Positions 17,604 through 25,478 of a stretch of DNA of 64,000 nt are shown piece by piece (the first letter of the stretch is position 1; each line of letters starts with the position of its first letter). The notes under the pieces are model-generated. The model saw only the letters and a list, made by a program, of their open reading frames with translations. It ran no database searches and had not been told where the DNA came from. This stretch comes from Chloroflexota bacterium. GTDB taxonomy: Bacteria; Chloroflexota; Anaerolineae; Aggregatilineales; J027. Where the stretch lies: contig JACRBG010000046.1 of NCBI GenBank assembly GCA_016234595.1, positions 1-64,000 of the forward strand, written 5' to 3'. A program made the translations under genes and the position numbers.

Positions 17604-19523
17604 CTATTCAACACTTAATGTGACATTGAAGTTACACGCTGCCTCGCCTGCAACTCCATCGCGGCTAATAACACGACCATTTTGCGATTGCCAGCCAGCA
17701 CTATCTCGCGGGGGTAAGTTCTCTTGCCAACTGCATAAAATATCATCCGAGGTTTCGGCATCATGGTCAAACAAAGCGACTTCAATGGTTAGACCCTCGT
17801 CGTTACTCACACCCACCGTAAGTTGATTGGTTTTGCCAAAGGGCATCAGGATCTGATTAAAGTCGAATTCTGCACCCTCTTTGAGTTTGGCATATTGTGG
17901 GGAACTACTTGCTCCCCCAAAAAATACGGCGGCATCGTTGACCAAGAAATATCCATAGATTTCGGGTGATTTGCCACAACTTTCGCCATCACAATCGTTG
18001 ACATTGCTCAACCCGAGTTGACCAAAGGTAATGGTTACTTGGGCAGCACAATCACTTGGGGTGTTGCTGACTGTGTTGGAGGGTACAGATTCTTGTCCTC
18101 CACTATAGGTTGTAACGGTGAATTCAGTGGCCTCGCCACACTCTGCAATAGACAAACCGTCGCCTGTCCAACCCCGTGCATCAGGCGGGGTCATGCCGAT
18201 TAAATAGCCATTGCGATAGACCCTAAACCCGCCAATGGGATTTTCTCCGTCATAATCCCAATCAAGTTGGTTACTGACCAATCTCAGGTTGGTGGGAGCA
18301 AAAATCTCATCGGTAAAGCGTGAGCGTGGTACGGCAACAACTCCACCCAAGTTAGCTGTATCAGGTAGATCAGTAATGGCTGATAAGTCGGTCAATACGG
18401 CAATATTGGGAAGTCGTGGGCTTTGCGGCTGTCGGTCGGGATTGTCATAGGGCAAGGAATAACTAAGGCCGAAACCCGAGCCTGAAAGATTAAGCGCTTG
18501 GCCTCGCCACTGATCGCGGGTTTGGGTCAACGTATTGGTGCCAATTTCCTTAAGTTCAGACCCCTGCCAACCCCAACATTGCACAACCATATCAAACGAT
18601 TGTTGCTCAGCGATCAGAATTTGAGCGGGGCGACTGTCCCCACTTAGGGCCGCTCCTAAATCAAAATACTGGCCTCCCCCCGGCAAGAATGAGCCGCTAT
18701 CCGAAGGGGCGCGGGCATACCCACCAGCACGGGTCGCGTAATAGCAATAGGCATGGTCATAGGCTTCGGCGGTTTGTAGGATGGTGGGTGTAAACCGTAC
18801 CGTGACAATCCCTTCAGGCAAGGGCAGTAAATCACCAAATGGAAAGGGATCAACCCCGCCCGTTACTCCACCATCAAAATCAGGGGGAATGTCGGGCCAC
18901 TCCGTTGTCGGATCACCCGGTAGTGGCTGTAGATTGCCGTCGTCGTCGGTGGTGGCATGATCTACCGTAATTGTGCCGCCATCCCCCGGTGTGGCGACAA
19001 CAGGTTCGTCGGCGGGTTCATCGGCAGGGAAATAATAGGTAAGCCCTCCGGAAGATGCATCATTCAAGCTAGTGGTATTGTTGCTCTGGGAGCTATCTAC
19101 TTGGATGCCACCAATTTTAGTATTGCCAAAGTTGACCGTGATAACCCCGCCGGGAATATTGACTGTGCAGCTTCCTTCAGCATCAGTGGTGCATTGGGCA
19201 ACTATTTCAGGTGGTTCACCCGGCCCACGATCACGGGTAAAGGTCAAGCATACCCCAGCTAAGGGCGTCCCATCGGGTAGGGTTAGATGAATAGTAAAGG
19301 ACTCAATTTTTTCATCGCCATTTTGCTGATAGATGGATGCTCCCTGAATAGCCGCGCATGAAGCCTCGACCACATAGGCCCCTTTTAGCGGGGTAGGCAT
19401 CAAATCCGAAACAGTGAGAAGTGTCCCAATGAAGGTGGTGAGCATTATTGCCAAACGCAAGGAAGTCCCGATTGGTTTGGTCATAAATATATGGACGCGT
19501 CGTTTCAATCCTTGTAAATTCAT
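17604..19523 (-). CDS. Large secreted protein with Ig-like and FN3-like segments, function unknown
   Basis: A 639-aa exported protein: signal peptide or anchor (about 12-42), then an Ig/carboxypeptidase-regulatory-like domain (LPDGTPLAGVCLTFTRDRG... TTDAEGSCTVNIPGG). An acidic Asp/Pro-rich linker follows (about 165-225), then a beta-rich part with several Cys, an FN3-like segment (APTNLRLVSNQLDWDY... GGFRVYRNGYLIG) and a C-terminal beta domain. No enzyme motif is seen; an adhesin-like or wall-associated role is likely. GGAGT precedes the ATG. It starts 5 bases after the LysM-M23 peptidase gene, so the two should be cotranscribed and may both act on the envelope. Confidence 0.82.
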   Translation of the reverse strand: MNLQGLKRRVHIFMTKPIGTSLRLAIMLTTFIGTLLTVSDLMPTPLKGAYVVEASCAAIQGASIYQQNGDEKIESFTIHLTLPDGTPLAGVCLTFTRDRGPGEPPEIVAQCTTDAEGSCTVNIPGGVITVNFGNTKIGGIQVDSSQSNNTTSLNDASSGGLTYYFPADEPADEPVVATPGDGGTITVDHATTDDDGNLQPLPGDPTTEWPDIPPDFDGGVTGGVDPFPFGDLLPLPEGIVTVRFTPTILQTAEAYDHAYCYYATRAGGYARAPSDSGSFLPGGGQYFDLGAALSGDSRPAQILIAEQQSFDMVVQCWGWQGSELKEIGTNTLTQTRDQWRGQALNLSGSGFGLSYSLPYDNPDRQPQSPRLPNIAVLTDLSAITDLPDTANLGGVVAVPRSRFTDEIFAPTNLRLVSNQLDWDYDGENPIGGFRVYRNGYLIGMTPPDARGWTGDGLSIAECGEATEFTVTTYSGGQESVPSNTVSNTPSDCAAQVTITFGQLGLSNVNDCDGESCGKSPEIYGYFLVNDAAVFFGGASSSPQYAKLKEGAEFDFNQILMPFGKTNQLTVGVSNDEGLTIEVALFDHDAETSDDILCSWQENLPPRDSAGWQSQNGRVISRDGVAGEAACNFNVTLSVE

Positions 19524-19528
19524 GATGG

Positions 19529-20740
19529 TTACTCCGCGTTGATATACGTCGCTGGGTCAATGGGTTTATTGTCCAGCCGTACTTCTAAGTGTAGATGCGA
19601 CCCTGTTGAGCAACCCGTCGAACCAGCATAGCCGATAATCCAACCGGGGCCGTCATACTCCCGTCCCTCGGCTGTGTTTAAGCCGCTTAGATGCCCATAC
19701 AAAAACATGTAATCTCCCAATTGAATGCGCACATGCCGTCCATAGCCATTATGCGGAGGTTGGGAACCTCGGGTGGTCGAACAGTCGGCATTACTGGTCG
19801 TGTCCGGCCCAGCATGGGTGACAGTTCCCCCGTCCACTGTTGTGATGGGTGATCCCTGCCGAATGGAGAAATCAATGCCCGTATGGAACCAAGGCATATT
19901 ATCGGGACAGTTGGTTCCCCGATACCCTGTGTAATACTCCGCACAGCCAAAACCGCGTGTGATGTCAACGGTTTCTACAGGAATTCGACTGCTGCGATAA
20001 GGCTGTGGGCCGTTGGTGGCTTCCGATTCAGCGACCTGCTGCACAATTTCTTGAATGGCGGGGTCATCAAAAAAACCGTCCGGTGCGTCCCCGCATTCAT
20101 CAGGGTTAAATTCCTCCTCACCTTCGTCTTTGGGGTGATAGGGAATGGTCAAAATATCACCGGGCTGAATTTTGGCTAGGCCGGGATTCGCCACAAGGAG
20201 TTCATTAAAACAAACCCCCAGTTGGGCTGCGATACTCACCGGATCGTCGCCGGGTTGAACCGTGTAGCCCAGATTGACATTACCTTCGGGTGGGCAGCAC
20301 CCTGATGTGACGGCAAATCCTTCAGAAGCGCTTCGCCCGTCGACTGATTCAGCATTAACGACAAAACTAAATTCACCTGTCGCTTCTGGAATCCAAGGAT
20401 AGGTTGTATAGATTGTCTTTTGTCCTTCCAGTACCTCTGGCCGCCACACGACCTCATCACCTAAAGTCACGGAGACAGAACTGATGCCCTGACTATCTTC
20501 GACACGGATACGCAGCGGAGCAGCTATCCCAACGTCCACCGTGCTAGGTGGTGTTTCTAAAGTAATGAACGGCCCTTCAGTAGTCGTGACAACATTGGCT
20601 TGTTGGTTCGCTGGCGGCGTTGATTCTTTCTCTCCGCCTGAAATGATGACAGCAACAGCAACTACCGTCGCAATCACCACCGCAGCCCCTCCGACAAGAA
20701 ATGATGCCACCACTGGATTTTGTTTTAGATAACTTATCAT
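19529..20740 (-). CDS. Membrane-anchored LysM and M23 peptidase (peptidoglycan hydrolase-like)
   Basis: A 403-aa protein: N-terminal anchor (VASFLVGGAAVVIATVVAVAV), an Ig-like segment (FITLETPPSTVDVGI... PWIPEATGEFSFVV), a LysM domain (YTVQPGDDPVSIAAQLG... IQPGDILTIPY) and a C-terminal M23 (LytM/gametolysin) domain. M23 zinc-site motifs are HTGIDF and GSHLHLEVR, with YGHLSGL between them; ligand His and Asp are present, so it may be an active endopeptidase. The ATG at 20740 has GAGG six bases upstream. A longer in-frame start at 20782 is rejected because it has no ribosome site and overlaps a TATAAT. The large secreted-protein gene follows after 5 bases. Confidence 0.92.
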   Translation of the reverse strand: MISYLKQNPVVASFLVGGAAVVIATVVAVAVIISGGEKESTPPANQQANVVTTTEGPFITLETPPSTVDVGIAAPLRIRVEDSQGISSVSVTLGDEVVWRPEVLEGQKTIYTTYPWIPEATGEFSFVVNAESVDGRSASEGFAVTSGCCPPEGNVNLGYTVQPGDDPVSIAAQLGVCFNELLVANPGLAKIQPGDILTIPYHPKDEGEEEFNPDECGDAPDGFFDDPAIQEIVQQVAESEATNGPQPYRSSRIPVETVDITRGFGCAEYYTGYRGTNCPDNMPWFHTGIDFSIRQGSPITTVDGGTVTHAGPDTTSNADCSTTRGSQPPHNGYGRHVRIQLGDYMFLYGHLSGLNTAEGREYDGPGWIIGYAGSTGCSTGSHLHLEVRLDNKPIDPATYINAE

Positions 20741-20780
20741 TGGCAGCCTCGACAAAATTTTGGTCTCTAAACACTGTATC

Positions 20781-20786
20781 ATTATA
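20781..20786 (-). promoter_or_regulatory. Probable -10 box (TATAAT) of the LysM-M23 operon
   Basis: The minus strand reads CTCTATAATG, a perfect -10 hexamer about 41 bases before the chosen ATG at 20740. The matching -35 is poor. Its position supports the shorter start of the peptidase. Confidence 0.4.
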
Positions 20787-20896
20787 GAGGGAACTCAGAT
20801 GAAAATCATCTTTTATGAGGAGGTATTGCGGCTTCAATCAAGCCAATGTTAAAATGCCTCCATAAGCGAGTTCTTTTTTTCGATGAAGGGTCATCC

Positions 20897-21931
20897 ATGA
20901 CAGAGCAGAAACGTAAGCGTGTATTTTCCGGAATCCAGCCTTCCGGTGATTTAACCATTGGCAACTATATTGGTGCAATTCGTCAATGGGTACAGCACCA
21001 ACATGAATTTAATGCGCTCTATTGCGTGGTAGATTTGCACGCGATTACGGCTGGACATGACCCAGCATCACTGGCAGCTAAAACCCGCGAGGTGGCAGCT
21101 ATCTATATAGCGTGTGGCATTGACCCCGCCCAATCTATTATTTTTGCTCAATCCCATGTTACAGCTCATGCCGAACTTGGTTGGTTGTTGACCTGTGTCA
21201 CCCCGATCGGTTGGTTACAGCGCATGACGCAATTTAAAGATAAAGCTGCTAAACAGGACGCTGCCAATGTATCCAATGGCTTACTTAGTTATCCGGTGTT
21301 GATGGCGGCGGACATTTTGCTCTATCACACAGAGGCTGTTCCGGTTGGGGATGACCAAAAACAACATTTGGAACTGACCCGCGATATTGCCCAGCGTTTT
21401 AATCATATGTACGGCGAAATCTTTACCATTCCCGAAGTCATGCTCCCACTTGAAGGTGCCCGCGTGATGGGTTTAGATAATCCATTGACCAAAATGAGCA
21501 AAAGTGAAAAGACTCAATATCATGCGGTTCATTTACTCGATAACCCAGACCAAATTCGGAAATCAGTGATGCGTGCCGTCACCGATTCGGGCAGTTTGGT
21601 GACATTTAGCAATGATCCCGAACGTGCCGGGGTCAATAATTTGCTGACAATTTACCAAGCCCTCGTGGGTGGTACACAAGCAGATGTCGAGGCGTATTTC
21701 GTTGGTAAGAGTTATGGGGATTTGAAGAAAGCCGTAGCCGAGGTAGTAGCTGAAACCCTCAAACCTATTCAAGCTAGGTATGCTGAAATTACTGCGGATG
21801 AGACCTATCTCAACGAAATTTTGGCCTCAGGCGCAGACCGTGCCCGCGAATTAGCAGCTCCAACGCTTCAATCGGTTTATCAAAATATGGGTTTTCTGCC
21901 TGTCAAACAGCTTCAACAAGTTAAGCTATGA
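20897..21931 (+). CDS. trpS: Tryptophanyl-tRNA synthetase
   Basis: A 344-aa class I aminoacyl-tRNA synthetase that charges tRNA-Trp. The HIGH-type motif is TIGN (GDLTIGNYIGAI) and the KMSKS motif is intact (TKMSKSEK). Typical TrpS patterns include FSGIQPSGDLTIGN, DLHAIT and the VGDDQKQHLELTRD substrate loop. Length fits the bacterial enzyme. ATG at 20897 is chosen over an in-frame start at 20846 because AAGGG lies six bases before it and the protein then begins just ahead of the conserved FSGIQPSG. The stop overlaps the next gene's ATG (ATGA), so the two are translationally coupled. Confidence 0.97.
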   Translation: MTEQKRKRVFSGIQPSGDLTIGNYIGAIRQWVQHQHEFNALYCVVDLHAITAGHDPASLAAKTREVAAIYIACGIDPAQSIIFAQSHVTAHAELGWLLTCVTPIGWLQRMTQFKDKAAKQDAANVSNGLLSYPVLMAADILLYHTEAVPVGDDQKQHLELTRDIAQRFNHMYGEIFTIPEVMLPLEGARVMGLDNPLTKMSKSEKTQYHAVHLLDNPDQIRKSVMRAVTDSGSLVTFSNDPERAGVNNLLTIYQALVGGTQADVEAYFVGKSYGDLKKAVAEVVAETLKPIQARYAEITADETYLNEILASGADRARELAAPTLQSVYQNMGFLPVKQLQQVKL

Positions 21932-22659
21932 ATGCAGCGCCTGACCGTGACGATTTGCCAGCCCCCTTGTTGGGGTGCCTCTTTTGTCATACTGAAGGGG
22001 CGATGACGCTTACCGAGCCACGTAGATTTTTAGGGATAGGGGGACGTTTCCCCCTCCTTATTTGTAATCACTGTGGCTCAACGGCTTCTTTCGATTACGA
22101 TGAGGTCAATGGAGCCGCCGATCATTGGGGGATTCGCTATCGTCATTATAATCATGGCCGGGAATATTATTATGCTGGGTTGTATCTTGGTAAAGCTGGC
22201 TGGCTATCGGCAGATGATGCCCTAGAAATTAGTACCCGTGCTTATGTCCAGCGTCATCGTGTGCGACAGACCCAACAGGGAAATCTCCAATGGCTTAAGC
22301 CTCTCTTGCTTTCTCCGCCCCCACCGCTGCTTAGTCCCGACGAAAAAATCCTGATGACTTTTCAGCACGTTATTTTTTATCAGGGTAATCCGAATACCTT
22401 TGCTCAAGGTGGACTCAAAGCTCTCGATACGGGTTCATTTTTTGTGACCGACCATAATATCCATCTTCTGGGGCATAAACGCGATTGGTCATATGCGCTA
22501 CGGGACATTCAGGCCGTTAATTACAACGAACGGGCATGGTTCTTATATGTGCCTTCTTCTGGGACTCTTCCAGAGTTTTTCTTTGGTGAGAATCGCTTAG
22601 AAGAATTAGACGCACAGTTGGTTACAGCCGTGCTCGAAATATTGCGCCAGACTTCATAA
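21928..22659 (+). CDS. Zinc-ribbon-like conserved hypothetical protein
   Basis: A 243-aa protein. An N-terminal CxxC pair (CLFC, near residue 17) and a second (CNHC, near 46) form a probable zinc ribbon (residues about 15-60). The middle has a Tyr-rich stretch (HYNHGREYYYAGLYLG). The C-terminal 110 residues have a PH/GRAM-like beta pattern (SFFVTDHNIHLLGHKRDWSYALRDI) of the sort that reports signal-dependent membrane or protein contacts. No function is assigned. It overlaps the trpS stop by four bases and is probably cotranscribed with it. A T-rich run follows the stop. Confidence 0.75.
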   Translation: MNAAPDRDDLPAPLLGCLFCHTEGAMTLTEPRRFLGIGGRFPLLICNHCGSTASFDYDEVNGAADHWGIRYRHYNHGREYYYAGLYLGKAGWLSADDALEISTRAYVQRHRVRQTQQGNLQWLKPLLLSPPPPLLSPDEKILMTFQHVIFYQGNPNTFAQGGLKALDTGSFFVTDHNIHLLGHKRDWSYALRDIQAVNYNERAWFLYVPSSGTLPEFFFGENRLEELDAQLVTAVLEILRQTS

Positions 22660-22701
22660 ATGTTTTTTATTTTTTCAAGAATATAACATAAGATAATTCG
22701 C

Positions 22702-22767
22702 GATAAGAAAGTTTATCACTGGGCAATCCTCGGCGAAGATTGCCATAGCTGATAACGTGCCATTATC
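22702..22767. other. Three consecutive hairpins in a 204-base intergenic region
   Basis: GATAA/TTATC (22702-22706 with 22713-22717), GGCAATC/GATTGCC (22722-22728 with 22738-22744, 9-base loop) and again GATAA/TTATC (22751-22755 with 22763-22767) lie in a row. The outer two share the same arms. They may be a 3' structure of the trpS operon or a leader of the next small gene. The rest of 22660-22863 holds only a T-rich stretch and no gene. Confidence 0.4.
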
Positions 22768-22863
22768 ATGCGTCATTTGGAATTCAACTTCCTCCCTAAT
22801 CCAATAATCGAAAATGATGTAGAATTTATGAAGTGATAATTGCTCTCTACAAGGACAAACGCC

Positions 22864-23100
22864 TTGAGTGATAATCTAGATAAACGCCAGAAACTCCAAG
22901 ACGAGCCTTTTGATTTCCAAATTACCAAAGATCAGAAAGTGTTGATTTATTGGCACGGTAAACAAATCAAAATTCTGGCAGGCAAGGCTGCGCAAAAATT
23001 TATTGCAAGTATCAGCAACCTCGACGAGTATGACATTCAACTTGCCTTAGCCAAAGTTACGGGCAATTTCAAACATGGTAACGAACGCCAGTCAAAATAG
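22864..23100 (+). CDS. Small conserved hypothetical protein, 78 aa
   Basis: A small soluble protein of the pattern FDFQITKDQKVLIYWHGKQIKILAG... AKVTGNFKHGNE, which I recognise only as a widespread small hypothetical family with no known function. It has a compact beta-alpha layout. The TTG at 22864 is preceded by AAGGA with an 8-base spacing; an earlier in-frame TTG at 22840 has no ribosome site. The AT-poor, charged C-terminus (KHGNERQSK) would fit a nucleic-acid contact, but that is only a guess. A hairpin that also covers the end of the convergent acetyltransferase gene follows. Confidence 0.72.
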   Translation: MSDNLDKRQKLQDEPFDFQITKDQKVLIYWHGKQIKILAGKAAQKFIASISNLDEYDIQLALAKVTGNFKHGNERQSK

Positions 23101-23135
23101 CTGTATTCTTATGTTACATCACTTGACCTTTGTAA

Positions 23136-23178
23136 TAACCCCTCATACTAAAATCCAATTTCAAGACCAGAGGGGTTA
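23136..23178 (+). terminator. Hairpin terminator between convergent genes
   Basis: TAACCCCTC (23136-23144) and GAGGGGTTA (23170-23178) are perfect complements with a 25-base loop, followed on the plus strand by CATTTTTCG. The distal arm includes the stop codon of the acetyltransferase on the other strand. Confidence 0.5.
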
Positions 23179-23727
23179 CATTTTTCGCAATTTATATTGT
23201 TCTTGATTAGGGATAAATTCATTAGCCGTCGAGACATAATAGGCAAGGTCAAATCCAACGATATGTTTTAAACCCTCATATTTCATGCCATTTTTTTCCA
23301 TGATACGTCGTGAAGCCGTGTTTTCAGGGACGGCAATAGCAATAATGCGTTCTAATCCAAGTTCCTCGAACCCAAAGCGTAAACTAGCATGGGCGGTTTC
23401 AGTACCAAGACCCTGACCCCAATAATTTTTCCCAAAGGCATAGGCTACTTCAATTTCTTGGGTTTCCTGAATGACTTGTAGGCCGCAGTGTCCAATAAAT
23501 TTGCCCGTTTCTTTTACTACAACCCCCCACAATCCAAATCCACGCTCAACCCAATGATTCGAAAAATAGTTGATATAAGTCTCGGTCTGTTCACGGACAC
23601 GCGGTGCACCTCCCGGTAGATAACGCATGACATCAGGTTGGCTCCAAATTTGATTGTAATACTCTCGGGCATCGTCTAACGTAATGTTGCGTAACAGGGT
23701 ACGACGGGTTTCAAGCTCATAGGTCAT
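23176..23727 (-). CDS. GNAT-family N-acetyltransferase (RimJ/RimL-like)
   Basis: A 183-aa enzyme of the RimJ/RimL subgroup, which transfers acetyl from acetyl-CoA to an N-terminal amine or small molecule. Seen: opening TRRTLLRNITLDDAREYY, the acetyl-CoA binding loop in YWGQGLGTETAHASLRFGFEELGLERI (Q/RxxGxG/A type, GQGLGT), and the C-terminal NTASRRIMEKNGM motif. Length and order are complete. AAGGAG lies nine bases before the ATG. Substrate cannot be predicted; this subgroup ranges from ribosomal-protein acetylation to small-molecule modification. It is divergent from the 2TM protein. Confidence 0.9.
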   Translation of the reverse strand: MTYELETRRTLLRNITLDDAREYYNQIWSQPDVMRYLPGGAPRVREQTETYINYFSNHWVERGFGLWGVVVKETGKFIGHCGLQVIQETQEIEVAYAFGKNYWGQGLGTETAHASLRFGFEELGLERIIAIAVPENTASRRIMEKNGMKYEGLKHIVGFDLAYYVSTANEFIPNQEQYKLRKM

Positions 23728-23763
23728 AATGAGGTCTCCTTGATGAAAAGTAAAGCCATCTCC

Positions 23764-23772
23764 TGTTATACT
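23764..23772 (+). promoter_or_regulatory. Extended -10 promoter (TGTTATACT) for the 2TM protein
   Basis: TGTTATACT is an extended -10 about 39 bases upstream of the ATG at 23811. No -35 at standard spacing is evident. Confidence 0.45.
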
Positions 23773-23810
23773 ATCTTTCGCATTTCAGTGAGGTTCACGG
23801 GAGCTAATAA

Positions 23811-24116
23811 ATGGATACGCAATCGGAAGCATATGAAAGAGCAAAAAAACGGGTCAAGGAAATCAAAGATTTTTGGTCGCACCTAGCATGGTATATCAGT
23901 ATCTGTGTGTTTCTGACGATAGTCGATTTGGTAATGGGTGATGGCGTGAATTGGGCGTACTGGGTCTATCTAGGTTGGGGTATCGGTGTCGTCGCTCATG
24001 CCTATAGCACCTATGGCCCCGGACAGTTTTTTGATGAGAACTGGGAAGAACGTAAGATTCAAGAATTGATGGCAAAAGATACCCCCGAAAAACCCAAGCG
24101 CGGAATTGATGCCTAA
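23811..24116 (+). CDS. 2TM domain-containing small membrane protein
   Basis: A 101-aa protein matching the 2TM domain pattern (PF13239 by recall): a charged N-terminal helix (YERAKKRVKEIKDFWSHL), two membrane segments (AWYISICVFLTIVDLVM and WAYWVYLGWGIGVVAHAYS) and a conserved C-terminal helix (WEERKIQELM). Such domains occur alone or fused to histidine kinases and transcription regulators and probably act in membrane-linked signalling. GGGAG precedes the ATG. It is followed by the ParA-like gene after 79 bases. Confidence 0.88.
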   Translation: MDTQSEAYERAKKRVKEIKDFWSHLAWYISICVFLTIVDLVMGDGVNWAYWVYLGWGIGVVAHAYSTYGPGQFFDENWEERKIQELMAKDTPEKPKRGIDA

Positions 24117-24195
24117 GCAAAATTTCCGCAATGCGCTTTTTTATACTACACTAGGGCTAACTCAGTAGTTTCGGCCAGTTAAGTAGGAGTCTCCG

Positions 24196-24933
24196 ATGCC
24201 CAAAGTGGTTGCCATCCATTCATTTCATGGTGGTGCAGGAAAATCAATGATCGCGGCAAATCTTGCGACCCTACTGACCCTACAAGGCAAAAGGGTCGGA
24301 TTATTGGATGGCAATCTGCATTCCCCTCAACTCTACGCGGCTTTTAGGCTCTCCCCAAACGAAGTCGTCTCTTCTTTTTCGGATTATCTGCGCGGGCGAT
24401 GCTCAATAAAAGAGACCATCTTGGATGTGACTTCATACGCTGCCGATGATGTGGGCGGAAAACTTTTCCTGCTCCCCAATTTGCCCGAAAATCCTTCATT
24501 TGACGGCCTTGACGCGAAACAACTTATTGATGGCTTTCGCGAATTGTTCCATAGCCTGCGGCTGGATAATTTAATCTTGGATATTGGCGCAGGCCTCAAT
24601 CCTACCACCCTGCCGTTTCTAGCCATCACGGAGGCTTTACTAATCGTTTCTCGCTTGGATCAGGAAGATTTACAAGGCACGGGGGTCGCTATTGATATTG
24701 CGCGGAAACTCGATATTCCAATGGTGTTATTGCTTATTAATCGGGTGGATGAGTCATTTGACAGTAGCCAAGTGAAATCGCAAGTTGAAAAGGCTTATGG
24801 ATGTGAAGTGGCAACAGTATTGCCCGATGTCTCTGATATCGCGCCAACTACAACTAATCTTTTTGCCCTAACCTATCCTAGCCACCCTTTGACCCTCAAA
24901 CTGAAACATCTGGGTGAGCGCATTGCGAAATAA
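24196..24933 (+). CDS. ParA/MinD-family ATPase with altered signature lysine
   Basis: A 245-aa SIMIBI-class P-loop ATPase. The Walker A is FHGGAGKS (residues 10-17): the catalytic K16 is present, but the family's signature Lys (KGGxGKT) is His11. The Walker B-like LILDIGAG and a later segment (LLLINRVDESFD) fit the fold. No ParB, FtsZ-placement or pilus-assembly partner is adjacent; CpaE-, MinD- or exopolysaccharide-type roles remain open. A weak ribosome site (GTAGGAG) precedes the ATG. It ends in a strong terminator, so it is transcribed alone or with the 2TM gene. Confidence 0.87.
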   Translation: MPKVVAIHSFHGGAGKSMIAANLATLLTLQGKRVGLLDGNLHSPQLYAAFRLSPNEVVSSFSDYLRGRCSIKETILDVTSYAADDVGGKLFLLPNLPENPSFDGLDAKQLIDGFRELFHSLRLDNLILDIGAGLNPTTLPFLAITEALLIVSRLDQEDLQGTGVAIDIARKLDIPMVLLLINRVDESFDSSQVKSQVEKAYGCEVATVLPDVSDIAPTTTNLFALTYPSHPLTLKLKHLGERIAK

Positions 24934-24960
24934 AAACAGGGGCATGGTTTCCCCTGTTTT
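24933..24960. terminator. Bidirectional rho-independent terminator
   Basis: AAAACAGGGG (24933-24942) and CCCCTGTTTT (24951-24960) form a perfect 10-bp stem with an 8-base loop; A and T ends suit termination in both directions between the ParA-like and adenosine-specific kinase genes. Confidence 0.92.
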
Positions 24961-24974
24961 CCTCGAAAATAGTA

Positions 24975-25463
24975 TTAGGTCAACTTATAGCCAATTTTTC
25001 GTAGGAAGCCTTTACGCCAGTTAATACCCTCATCATCTTCAATGCCCTTGCTTTTGAAGCCATCCACAACACCCAAAATACCTCGTCCTTGCTCCGTTTC
25101 CACCACAATCACTTGGGTTGGATTGGCCGTGGCACAAAAAATCCGTACCACTTCCGGAACATTTTTGACGGCATGGAGTACGTTAATTGGGAAGAAGCCC
25201 TCACCCAAAAACAAGATAAACGAATGCCCCGCCGAAAGCGCTAGTGCATTTTGTTTAGCCAGTTCAATCATCTGGTTATCTGTGCCACTCCAACGGATGA
25301 GACATGCCCCGGAGGCTTCACAAAAAGCGAGGCCGAATTTGATGCCGGGGACGGCGGTTACTAAGGCTTCGTGCATATCCTCGACGGTTTTAATGAAATG
25401 GCTTTGCCCTAAAATGAAATTAATCGTGTCTGGTTTTTGCACGGCTACCATAGAAAGATCCAT
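24975..25463 (-). CDS. Adenosine-specific kinase family protein
   Basis: A 162-aa protein matching the adenosine-specific kinase family (PF04008 by recall), best known from archaeal PAE2307. Family signatures seen: FCEASGACLIRWSGTD, NALALSAGHSFILFLGEGFFPINVLHAVKNVPEVVRIFCATANP and GRGILGVVDG. Members bind AMP/adenosine; in vivo role is poorly defined. No signal peptide. It lies 15 bases downstream of pepA on the same strand, probably in one operon; the shared terminator follows its stop. Confidence 0.93.
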   Translation of the reverse strand: MDLSMVAVQKPDTINFILGQSHFIKTVEDMHEALVTAVPGIKFGLAFCEASGACLIRWSGTDNQMIELAKQNALALSAGHSFILFLGEGFFPINVLHAVKNVPEVVRIFCATANPTQVIVVETEQGRGILGVVDGFKSKGIEDDEGINWRKGFLRKIGYKLT

Positions 25464-25478
25464 CGTTTTGCTCCTGTT

